From Nannochloropsis salina CCMP1776 (lineage: Eukaryota > Sar > Eustigmatophyceae > Eustigmatales > Monodopsidaceae): a stretch of DNA of 64,000 nt. The stretch is taken from NCBI GenBank assembly GCA_004565275.1, contig SDOX01000145.1:131071-195070 (forward strand), given 5' to 3'. Both the position numbers and the translations under genes were made by a program. The number at the start of each line of letters is the position of its first letter. Positions within the stretch are counted from its first letter, which is position 1. Below are positions 32,822 to 43,591 of this stretch, in pieces. Below the pieces are notes generated by a model, which worked only from the letters and a program-made list of their open reading frames with translations, was not told where the DNA came from and made no database searches.

Positions 32822-34083
32822 GAGATTTGGGAGGAGGCAGAGAGCTCGCAAAGGAGGCGGCGTTCAAAGAGGAAGAGGGAGCACGCAGTGTGGGAGAGAA
32901 GGTGGCAGGGGCAGGCTTCGTGCAATGCACATAGTGACGGCTTGGTTTGCGGGTCCGTTCCCAGAGACTTTTGAATGGCGGCGGGAGGAGAGAAAAATGG
33001 AGGACAGGCAGGAGGAGAAAGAGGAGAAGAATATGAGAGGAGGAAGAGGTTAGGTGAAGGAGGGGAAGGAGGGGTGGGGGGTGGGGTCAGGATGCATGGG
33101 GAGGGAGGCAAGTCAATCCCTCGGGGTGAGAATTTGCACAAAAAGGCGATCGGTTTCTCGCCCTTGAGGCTGCTTTGACGAAGTCAAACAGGCGTCATAA
33201 TGTGGTTGAGTCAATAGGGACTTCTCAACGCCAAAGATGTAAAGCTTGCCGTCAGTGTAACAATAGGATTTTGGAGAGTAGGACATAGAAAAATGTATCA
33301 GCATATTAGGTTAAGCACCCAAAAATGAGAGAGAGAGGACGTGTGCGACGTACACGATATTTCTCTTTGTTCAAAAGTGTTCTTATACGCTCCACCCCCC
33401 CTTCCCTTGCACCTATCCAACTGCTGCCCGTGCTTATCGTCGACTCCAAGCCGCACAAATCTTCTATAAATTGGGATTGAGAAGGACTGATGAACAACGA
33501 CCACAAGCTTATCTCTCATTAACTCAAGATAATGGGGTATCAGAACGATGGACTATTGCATAAGGCGGATTGCATTCTCGCATCGTCCCTTCTACGTCGT
33601 TATTAAACCTGTGGGCAGCTTAAAGAGCACACGCACCCAATCCCAAGCAAATCAAGAGGATCGAGTCGTACTCCTAGTGCATCAAACCTGCAATTGGCAC
33701 GTAGGCGATGAAAAGCCCCCCAAAAAATTTGCAGCATGCCCTTTCGACCACGTGATGTGTCTGATTGTTCAGGAACAGTCCTTGACCATGGACTGGACGT
33801 CATTTGCTTGATGGCAAAAAGCAAAACGGAAATCATACATACAGGAAAGACTCATCCAAGTACTCCCCGACGCATCTTCACCCTTCCAAGCAGACCGATT
33901 GTCTGTACTCCTACAAGCTATGTGCACACTAATCCTACCGACTATTGAAACAAATCGCACCTCCCCTACCAGGCGGCGCTCTTCCTGTTTTTCCACCCAC
34001 GTATCTTTCGGCCGTCGCGTCCCCAGCTCCACGTGCTCCTTAAGCCCGTCCACCGCCAATCCCGCCGCCCAGTCTCGCTCCTC
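32822..34083. other. Convergent intergenic region USP48-like / chlH
   Basis: About 1.26 kb between two 3' ends. The left 350 bases are purine-rich; the remainder is nearer neutral composition. Short frames only, with no family match. Confidence 0.5.
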
Positions 34084-37000
34084 CTACCGTGATACCACGG
34101 GCGTTCTCTCCTCCTTCACATTTTTAATCGTCGAAGAAACCATCTTCACCTCCTCCCGCGGCGTTGGCGCTGACTTCTCTCCCCCGTCCTCCCTTAGCAC
34201 CTTGTTCCGCACCCCCTTGCCCCCGCTGAGCTCTATCTCATCCTCTGCCGCCGCATACATTTCCCGCAAGTGCTCCAGAACCTCTGGCGTTGCCTCCCAG
34301 TATCCCCTCCCATTCGCTTCCAACATCCTCTTTACCACGTTGCGCATGGCTTCGGGGTTGTTGTCCATCAGTTTTTGCGCCATCTTTTCGTCCAATACGT
34401 ACCTCTCCACCGCCCCGTCGTAGACCCATTGATCCTGAAAGCCAGCCGTGCTACTCCAGCCTACCAACGCCGTCATCCGCTGGCTGATCTCGTAGGCTCC
34501 TCCTGACCCTTGTGCTGCCATTGCTTCCGCCCACTTCGGGTTCAGAAGCTTGCTTCGATACTCCAACCGAAGGGTCGCCTCTAGCTCCTGCGGTTCCACG
34601 TCCTTGGTGAAGGCCTCCACGATTGACACTTTGACTACCCTTTTCTTCTTCGTTCCTCCCTTTCCTCCCTGCTGGTCAGAATCCGCCCGGCCCTGCGAGG
34701 GCGCTGGCTGGGCTCTGGGAGGGGCAACAGTGTTTTTACCTGACCGGTCAGGGGCGTTCGCGATATTTTCGGCGGCTTTCTTGAGCGCGCCTGAGAGCCA
34801 GGGAGACAAGGCAAAGAGGGAGAATTGCGGGGCATGAGTAAGAGAAAGAGTGCACGTCCCACCGTGAAATCAATGACGCATACGCTCGGATCTGACATTC
34901 CTACTCTTCGTATGCCACGTTCCTCCCTCCTTTCCTCCCTCCCTCCCGCCCACTCACCCGTGTTGGCGTAGTACTCCTGAATATCTGACAGGCCGTACTC
35001 GACCGAATCGATCTCCTGCACGATCCTCTCCGTGGTGCCCAGCAGCTCCTTCAAGACCCCGTCCCGTTTCACCCCGTTTTCCCTCTCCCCTTTTCCAAAA
35101 CTGTAGGCATTTCGACTCGCCCACGTCTCCCCCAGCTCCTCCTCCTGCTCCCACTCACCATTTCCAACCCGCTCGTTGACGAGGCTCCCGTAGTCGCCCG
35201 CGGGGTTGCTGAACAACCTGGCCGTCGGCCGATCCTCCCCTTGCTCTTTGAGTTTGTTCGCATGCTTCTTGATGTAGTTCATGTCCTCACTCTCGCCCTC
35301 CGCCGTCGCCGCACGTTCAAAGAGATCGTCCAGCAAGTCGACCACGTTGGAGAAAGAGTCCCGGAAAATTCCTGACAAGGACGCCAGCACATCGATTCGA
35401 GGCCGGCCAAGCTCGGCCAAAGGCACCAGTTCGTACCGCACCACCCGCCCCGTCGCCTCCTTCACGGGCCTCGCCCCCACCAGAGCCAGGAGGATCGCCA
35501 CGCTCTCCCCCCGGGTCTTGATCGCGTCCAGGCCCCAGAGCATCACTGCCACGGTCTCCGGGTAGCCGTCGCCGGCCGCTTGGTGCTGCGCCAGGATTTT
35601 TCGTACCGCCTCTTGGCCCCTTGCCCAAGCCCCCGGCGACGGCAGGCGGTAGGGATCGAGGGCATGGATGTTCCTCCCGGTTGGGAGCACGCCTAGACCG
35701 TCTCTTAGGAGGTCTCCCCCCACGCCCGGAAGCACGTACTCCCCGTTTAAGCCCTTGACGAGCGAGGCCAGTTCCTCTGTATTCTGCTCCAACATCTTCT
35801 TAATCTCGATCGCTTCCACTACCCTTTCCCTCAAGCCCTCCTTCACGTTCTCGCTCGGCGCTTCTGCCATATCCTCCATCGTTCCCCAGCCCACTGCAAC
35901 CTCCTCCTCCAGCCTCGCCTTGGCCTCTCGGTCCCCCCATGCCCGGCGCAGGCGCAAGGAGTAGAAGCGCAGCAAGTCGTTGGGTCGGTAGAGAGTCATG
36001 GCGTACTTCTCCTCGTTGGAGAGGCTGTTGTACCAGTGGGTGACCGGCCTCCCATCCCCCCTTTCCAGTTCGCGGAGCAGCGCCTCCGCCACGTCCTCGA
36101 CCCCGCATTCCCCGGGACCATACCCATGCGAGAGCTGCCCTCCCTCAACGGAGAGTGGGGCAGAAGGAGGGGAGGAGGGCGAGGAGGCGCGACACGAGGC
36201 GACCAGATCCGAAAGAAGACTGTTTGCAGAGGCCGCGGGCGGGGTGGGTAGCCCGGCGATGGCCTCAAGGAGTTGGGGGGGGAGGTCCTGGTCGAAGTAG
36301 GCGTCCAGGTATTGGTAGACCTGACGAGGCGAGGGCGTCTCCCCCAGCACGTGCAGCCCCTCCGAGAAGAGCCGTTGCTCCAGCACCCCCAGGTAGGAGG
36401 CAAGCTGGCCCATGTAGGCATTGAAGGCCGCAGGGTCCACCGACGCGGCTTCCTCTGGCGTCAGCCTCCCCTCCCCGCCCCTCCCTTCCGCACCGGGAGA
36501 CGAAGGCGAGGGCCAGGGGCAGTCCTCCCACAGACCCGTCCGCTCCAGCACGCCCACAATGACGGGACGCAGGCCTGCGTTGGCCTCGCTGTTCTCCCTG
36601 TACTCGCTCACAAGCTCGCGAAGCTGCGCGAGGTCTTTGTAGAGACCGGCGCGAGAGTAGGGGGGGACATTGTGGCTGATAATGGTGCCTATGGGGTGGG
36701 TGGGAACGTGGAAATGAGGTGGGAAAAAAAAATATATGCGCAGCCTTTCCGCACCTCCCCTCCCGCGCGCCCGCGTTCCGGCCGCACACGCCGTCCTTCC
36801 TCCAGCGGCGACCCATCACTTACCGTAGCCCCGGCGCTTGGCCAGGATGGACTCGGAGGGGTTGTTGCAGGCGTAGACGTACAGGTTGGGGATCTCCCCC
36901 ATCAAGCTGAGGGAGGGAGGGCGTGAGGGAAGGGGAGGAAGGGAGGGAGGGCAGGGTGAGATTGATGGCACGGTGGGAGTGCCGAGGCGGCCTGCGCGGA

Positions 37001-39696
37001 GGGAAGAGAAAGGTCTTACATATCGGGCCAGGTGGTGGCTGTGTTCCCCAGAGGGGAACCGGGGAGCCACTCCGCGGTCCCGTGCGTCCCGAAATGCACC
37101 ACGGCCTGCGCCTTGAAGCTGTTCCGCATCCAGTCATAGAAGGCCACGTACTGGGGGTGGGGGGTCAGGTCGCGCTCGAAGAGCAGACGCATGGGGTCTC
37201 CCTCGATGCCCAAGAGCGGTTGAATGCCGATCCAGACGTTCCCGAGCTGCACCCCGCCCACGACCAGCTCCCCTGCCTGGCTGGTGAAGAGCCCCACGTA
37301 TCCCTCCAGCTCCCCCCACATCTTTTCGACCCTTGCCGCGGTCCTCTCCCCGACCGCCGCCCGAAACTCGCCCGGAAGGATCCCTTCCGCAGTGATTCTC
37401 GCCTTGAGCATCTCCCCTCCCGCGGCCCCGTCCCCCCCGCCGAAGGTGCCCGCCTCGACCATGGCATGCATCTTCTTCGGGCCCCCCGCCACCACGGCCT
37501 CCTGATTGATGGCCGTGAGGATGGCGATCACGCTCTCCCCATCGATCTTCCGCGCGTCCAGCCCCGTGTCGTAGCCCTGAGAGAGGAAAAGCAGAGCCAG
37601 GTCAGACAGAACCAGGGAGGCATTACATGCAACGCGACCGCGGGTCAGCAGGGAGATAGGGACACGAAAAAGAGAGGTCAAGCAAGAAGAAGCTGTCCGT
37701 CAGTGCTTGGACCCACCCCTCTCACCTGCTCCTGCAAAGCGATCAAAAGCTTTTCCAGCGACCTAGGCACGTTCAACAGGGCCGCTGTCCCGATGGCCCC
37801 GACGTTGGGCGGGAAGCCGTAGCAGAGGATGGACACCTTTTTCTCCTTGGCTGGCGTGACGCGCAGTTGGTGCCAGCCCTGGATGCGGCGGGCGAGTTTC
37901 CGAGCCCGTTCAGGGACGATGGCGATCTTGTCCCCCACCAACCCCCCTAGGACCACCGTGTCCACCGCCCCGTCCAACTCGGGCAGGGAGTAGAGCACGG
38001 CGCTTTGCAGCCCCAACACCCCTCGTTCCCGCCAGCTGCTTAGATCCTGGAGCAAAAGCGGGGCGGCCACCAACAAGGGTACGTTCTTGGCGGCCAGGAG
38101 ACGCGTCGCCACGTCCACGCGTCGCCCTGCCTCCATGCTCCCCGCCGGGCCCCCGACCAAGGGGAAGCCGATCGTATTGATGACCGCATCCACCTCCACC
38201 GCCTCCGGGGAGAGGGAGTCGATGCGGCGTAAGCCCTGCCGACGTTCCTCCTGCTCGAAACGGGTGGTGAGCAGGTCGCGCACGACCGTGTGACCCTCCA
38301 CTCCGTTGATGAAGATCGGCACCGGGAGTAAGCCTTCCTTCTCCAAAATCCGGAGGAGCTGCGCAATGTAGACCTGGTTGGTGATCACGTGCTTCCGGTA
38401 AAGGAGAACTGCCACGCGGGGGGCTGTCTGCGGGGAGGAAACCATGGCGTCTTGAACCTGACCCAGGGCTGCCCGCTCCATGTACCACCTCAGATACTGC
38501 TTGGGGGACTGGAGGATCCGGGGAGTCAGCGGGTGGATAAGTCCCTGCGCGGGCGTCTCCTTCACCTGCAAGGGTTGTGCCAGCGTCCGGCTTGCCTCCG
38601 GGCCCAAGAGAGAAAATCGCCGCACGAGAAGGAGGAAGAGGGAGACGACGTTGGCCGCCCCCCCCTGGTTCCAGTAGGCGTACACCTCCAGCCAGGTCCG
38701 TATGTCCTGGGCCTTCCTCCCCGGGACCATGCGAAGAATTCGAGGGCCGATTTTCAGAAAGGAGAGGTAGCCCTTCAGCCGGTCTTCTTCCCGCTGGCTT
38801 CCGAACTTACTGAGCAAGGCTTTCACCACGGGGGGCGGGCCCGGGGCGGACGCGGCCTTCCCCCCCTCGCCACCCTCGGCAGAGGCGGCGGCTTTCATCG
38901 CGAAGCCCCCGACCTGGGTGAGGGACATGAGCTCCAAGGCCGACTCAAAGACAAGCCGGGTGGGGATGTGGCCCAGGCGAGTCCGGAGCCAATTCACTTG
39001 GTCGTAGTCGAAGATGAGGGAGCCGAAGAAGACATCCGCCCCCGCCAAGGCCGAAGCCACCACCTCGGGGCGCGAGGCGATGTCTCGATCCGTGAAGACG
39101 GTCACGCGGATGGAGGGGGAGATGTCCGCGAGCGTGGCAGCCGCTTGCTTGTAGAGCTGGACGTTGAAGGCTTCGAATCCGGCCACCAGGACGATGCGGG
39201 CGGTCGCGGGAGGGGGAGGGGCGGCAGGCTCGCCGCCCAGGCTCCTTGTCCGCTCCTCGTCCTCCACGGAGAGGCCCGGGGACCATTTGTCCCGCACCGA
39301 GCTATATAGCAACTCCAGCGGGTTTCTTTTCGAAGGGGAAGCAAGTCCTGCCTGTTGCTGGGGTTTAAACGCTTCGAGCAAGGCCTCCGGGACCTGCAAG
39401 TCCTGAGTCTTCTCCCGCTTCTGCTTCTTCTTGCGTGACTGTGCCTGCCGATGAGCGACGTCGCCTTCCGAAATAGCACGCAGTCTAGTGAGGGAGGACA
39501 CGTGCGGGAGAGGCCGCGCCTTCCTAAATGGAGGCCTTACCCTCTCACCCCCGTGCATCCACAAGGATGGACTCGGAGAGGTGAAGGCGACGACGCTGGG
39601 GGCCAGCAATTTCAGTAGAAACAAGGCAGAGCAAATCAAAGTGCACCTCTTGACTGCTCCATGAGATTTCGCCTTCCTCCTGGCTATCGGCTCCAT
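34084..39696 (-). CDS. chlH: Magnesium-chelatase subunit H, plastid-targeted, five exons
   Basis: Large porphyrin-binding subunit that inserts Mg2+ into protoporphyrin IX with ChlI and ChlD, the first committed step to chlorophyll. Exons 37726-39696, 37020-37576, 36824-36906, 34958-36688 and 34084-34790 total 5049 nt (1682 aa), phases 0, 2, 1 and 1, all GT-AG. ATG 39696 starts a basic signal peptide ending PSVVA, then FTSPSPSLW, a Phe-led transit peptide. Landmarks: the N-terminal DUF3479 region (ARIVLVAGFEAFNVQLYKQ), FPPNVGAIGTAALLNVPRSL, HFGTHGTAEWLPG, YACNNPSESILAKRRGYGT (spanning two junctions) and the C-terminal KLLNPKWAEAMAAQGSGGAY. Longer than typical ChlH (~1380 aa) through the N-terminal extension and low-complexity inserts. 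Confidence 0.96.
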
Positions 39697-40722
39697 GGCA
39701 GAGACAGGACGAGAGACCCCAAATGCGGGCATGGAAGTTTCCCCGTCGCGGTCCGGGAATGCTACTGACTCAGGTGAGGAAACAGAAAACTGGTCCCATG
39801 CTCTCTTCGATCTTGTATTCGTCGTGTCATTGATGACCATCGAGCCTGCTGCAAACAATGACTGCTTGTGTGAGCGAGATTCAAGTGTATTGTTCGATCG
39901 ATGAGAGGGTGTGCTAGGGGTGTACTTGTAGGAGGTGGTAGGAACAAAGTTCTTCAAAGCTGAAACGCGTCCACTACCTCAGTAAGATCTAAAGCGTCAC
40001 GCGTGTCGAGTGTCATTGGTTTGCCACTGCACGTGCGGACGCTTTCAGGACATCACGTCGTCACACATTCATGATTCTGTCATCCGATCTCTGGTGCCGG
40101 TTGCCTCAAGTAGGAGCGGCAACTTGCAACCGCGAGGCTGGCCTCTGGGAGTGGAGGAGAGGGGGCCATAGGAGTGCCCCATTTTTTTCAATTATTGCCT
40201 CGCGCTCGGCACGCTTACATGTTCGAGACAACTGAAACGTAGTGTTGTGCATGACGCGTGGCATGACGTGGGTTGAGGCATGTTTTCACGCCTTTTTGCA
40301 GCGTCAATCCGCGCTATGACACATTGTGGTGACCCTCCACTCACCTTATTTTGGACCCGCTCCTGCACATTATGTACACACAAGAACCAGGCAGAACGTG
40401 ATAAAGGCATTGTACGGAGGCATCTGGAGCGCATTATTAGCAGCAAGTTGGACCTGTTTCACGATCAGACAGCGTCCCTGGTGCAGGTAATAAAATTGTA
40501 CCTGGCAAACAGGGCGAGAGGGCAAGAATGTTGGAGAGGGACTAGTGTTTGTTTGAGGTGAAAGGATCCAGTTTATCTGCCCTTGTCTCGATGTGTTTGA
40601 TGGAGAAAAGACGAACTGTGGCGTTCCAAGAAAAGTCGTATGCTGTAAGACGCTTCTTCACCTCTTGATTCTTATCCATCCACCTCTCCCTACGACGCGA
40701 AGTTTGGAACAGAAAAGGAAAG
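39697..40722. other. Divergent promoter region chlH / SPC3
   Basis: About 1 kb between the chlH and SPC3 starts. It should hold light-regulated chlH control elements, but none can be named from sequence alone. In-frame ATGs upstream of 39696 (for example 39840) are possible alternative chlH starts. Confidence 0.5.
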
Positions 40723-42032
40723 ATGCACACCTTCTGGGTGCGTTTGAATGCAGTAGTCTTCTTTGGTTTTACAGTTTTGCTCTGCCTGGCAGTGTTGACT
40801 GCCTTCAGGTACGCACAGCAGTATGAGGAGGAACGAAGAAAGCCGAGGCGGAGAAGAATGAAGCGACGTAAGGGACGGAAATCCGGGGATACGGACTCGT
40901 CGTGTAAATTACGAAGCTAAGGATACGTATACTGCACGTCTTTGTTGCGTCATCTCGCATAGTGTCCCGAGAGTTTCGACCACGAGTCTTACGCGTCTTC
41001 TTTTGCCTTGCCTTACCTGCCCCTTTCCCTCAGCACCTATGGCCACGGGGACTACGGCTCAGTGCAGCAACTCAACGTGAATAAATTGATTCAGTTGTGA
41101 GTCTTGGGGGGAGTGGGCAAATGGGTACACTTTATGGAAGTTGGGAGACGAGCGCTGGGACGAGAGAGCTGGAAAGGGTTCAGGAAAAGCTGATCGCACC
41201 CTTTCTCTCCTTACCCGCTGACCTTACAAAGGCGCCGAGTGCGGGACAACGGTCAGACAGGCTACCATTACGACCAAGCTCTCTTCAATTTTGACCTTAA
41301 AGCCGGTGCGTGAAGTGGGAAGGGGGGGGAGGAACGGAAAGAGGGCCTGGCCCGTATCCGTCGACCTGTCCAATCAGGACGTATGTTTTGTGCGATCGGC
41401 CGTATTCAAGGGGGATTCGTTTTGACATGGATAGAGGGTTGGCGTCCTTGCTGCTTCTTTTTCTCCTGATTCCCTGCTTACGCCTTGTCTCCTGCCCCAC
41501 GGCCTTTTACCCTTTTTTTCGGTCCAGACCTCTCCCCAGCCTTCGATTGGAATATTAAGCAGCTCTTTGTCTTCCTTGTGGTCGAGTACGAGAGCAAAAA
41601 GAATGTAAGTAATTTTTCTTTATTTCCGCAGCTCAACCCATTCCATGCCCCTTGTCATCCTCTTTTTCATGAAAAACCACATGCATTAGGTCTTGAGCCA
41701 GGTCGTCGTGTGGGACCGCATCATTGAGAGAAAAGAAGATGCTGTGCTGGACTTGGAAGCCGAATTTTTGGATTACCCGCTTCGAGATCCAGCGGTAGAA
41801 CTACGGTGAGAACAGGGATGAGGCGAAATCCTTCGCGAAAAACTATGTCAAGATCGCTTACTCCTGTTGTGTCGGTATGCCTGACTTGTTCATCATTCAT
41901 CCCATGCATTTGTCCTCCAGAAACAAGAACATCACCCTCCGCCTTGTGTGGGACCACATGCCTTTGACCGGTACCCTCTTCATGCGATCGGATCTTGTCA
42001 ACTCTACCATCCTACCAGATCAATACACATAG
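40723..42032 (+). CDS. SPC3: Signal peptidase complex subunit 3, six exons
   Basis: ER signal-peptidase subunit that supports signal-peptide cleavage. Exons 40723-40808, 41034-41096, 41232-41305, 41528-41604, 41690-41805 and 41921-42032 total 528 nt (175 aa), close to human SPCS3 (180 aa), with consistent phases 2, 2, 1, 0 and 2. An N-terminal transmembrane helix (MHTFWVRLNAVVFFGF) is followed by the lumenal domain: FNFDLKADLSPAFDWNIKQL, then VEYESKKNVLSQVVVWDRII and NITLRLVWDHMPLTGTL. Each matches the animal and fungal subunit. It is the most intron-dense gene in the window relative to length. Confidence 0.95.
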
Positions 42033-42672
42033 CGGACTAGTGTGTTGACCTGGGCCACGTTGTGAGTGCGCAATGACTAAGTAAAACAGCAGGAGTGGCA
42101 CAGGGGGATAAACGACATAGGAACGACGACTGGGGTGATAGGCTCGTTTGACGGAGGGCGAGGAAAAAGGAGGACTTGGACAACCAACCTCCCCTTCTTT
42201 TCTCAAATGTAATAAATGCAAAGACAAAGCACGCGCATCCTAGCGACTACAAACCCGAATCATCTGAATCAGTAAAAGAGACGCGTACACGCCTGTATGT
42301 GTGGGTAAAGAAAGGACTTTGGAGGCAAATAAGCGGCCGGTTTACGAATGACGAACATGCTCAAACCGTTACGGCGTTTTCTTTGCAAGAGGACACTCTC
42401 TCCGAAGGCCCTTGGGCTTGCCACCCTTGGAAGGCAGAGGCACGCATGCGATCTCTCATGTGCTCTTCCCATGGAAGACATTTCACCCTATGCATGCGAT
42501 GACGGCGGTGGGACCAATGCGGCACTTTTTCAGGCCTATTTTTTTTCATCACAGCGGTACGAGTTGAGCAACGACAGACACATCTTGTCATCAGAATCTC
42601 CGTCACAACTCCCTCCTGGCACATCAGCAGGACAGGCGTCTCTGCAGCGAGGCTTCTACCCAACCTTTAATT
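42033..42672. other. Intergenic region SPC3 / copper transporter
   Basis: About 640 bases upstream of the copper transporter. Overlapping short frames lack family support; likely promoter and 5' UTR. Confidence 0.5.
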
Positions 42673-43275
42673 ATGGATGATGGTGGAAGTGACGGCGGGA
42701 TGGATATGATGGGTTCGATGAGCATGACTTTCGCTCCATTTTCTACCTACCAGCTGAAAGTCATCTGGGGATGGTGGGACGTCCAAACTGAGGGGCAGTA
42801 TATTGCAACGCTTCTTGGCATGTTTGTTGCTGTCGTTTTGTTCCGTTGGCTTGTAAAGTTCGAAACGGCGTACGTAAAGAGGGCCCTCGCAGTCACGACG
42901 TTAGCTGGTAACATCGATTGTTCCGGCCGTGGAGAAAGGGAAGGTAAATCCTATAGAAATGACACTTTGGGTGTGAATACGGAGCTTGAGGAATCCCTTC
43001 TCACGAGAGAAGGTCATGAGGATGCCGCCGGGCTTGGCCCGAGGGTTAGCTCCTTAAGTAAGGTGCCATTTCAAAAACGGGTCGTGCAGGCCGCTTTATC
43101 CGCTTTTCTGTATATGTATGCGCTGCTCTTGATGCTCGCGGCCATGACGTATAATCCTGGCATCTTTTTGGCTTTGGGAATAGGTTACGCTGTTGGTGAA
43201 CTTTTTTTCGGTACTGCTTTTGAGACGGAGTTGATTAGCGGGAGGCGGGAGAGGAAGGAGAGGTGCTGCGAGTAA
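42673..43275 (+). CDS. Ctr-family copper transporter
   Basis: High-affinity Cu(I) importer working as a trimer in the plasma or vacuolar membrane. Single exon, 200 aa. The N-terminus is Met-rich (MDMMGSMSM), as expected for copper capture. Helix 1 follows (YIATLLGMFVAVVLFRWLV), then a hydrophilic loop of about 65 residues. Helix 2 carries the essential MX3M (MLAAM) and helix 3 a GX3G-type packing motif (GIGYAVG...G). The C-terminus ends KERCCE, with paired cysteines like the metal-handing HCH/CC tails of other Ctr proteins. The ATG at 42673 begins the Met-rich domain. Confidence 0.95.
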   Translation: MDDGGSDGGMDMMGSMSMTFAPFSTYQLKVIWGWWDVQTEGQYIATLLGMFVAVVLFRWLVKFETAYVKRALAVTTLAGNIDCSGRGEREGKSYRNDTLGVNTELEESLLTREGHEDAAGLGPRVSSLSKVPFQKRVVQAALSAFLYMYALLLMLAAMTYNPGIFLALGIGYAVGELFFGTAFETELISGRRERKERCCE

Positions 43276-43591
43276 GATTTGAAGAAGGAAGAAAGGAATG
43301 GTCGAAAGAGGGTGCGCGCGGCTTTTTAAAATGTCGTATGCTGATTTGACCGGGATAACAAGGGAGTTTGGCGTGTATAGGGCGCTCGTGGTCGTCAGTG
43401 GGTGGTCAACAAGATGGTGTACATACATAAGACGTGTGCCTGAAGAATCAAGATATCCGAGGAAACGAGAAGACAAGTACAGATCGAGGCCACGTGTTGG
43501 GCAGAAGGCACTCGTTGGGAGGTTCTGTACAATTGTTTTCCTTGTTGCCTCCTTCAAATCGTATGACTCCTCCATCTTCCGCTACCTCTCC
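43276..43591. other. Convergent 3' intergenic region
   Basis: About 316 bases between the copper-transporter and GMC oxidoreductase stop codons. Nothing recognised. Confidence 0.5.

Noticed and set aside
42176-42502. 108-codon frame upstream of the copper transporter
   Set aside because: TTG start, no motif, and the copper transporter is complete without it.
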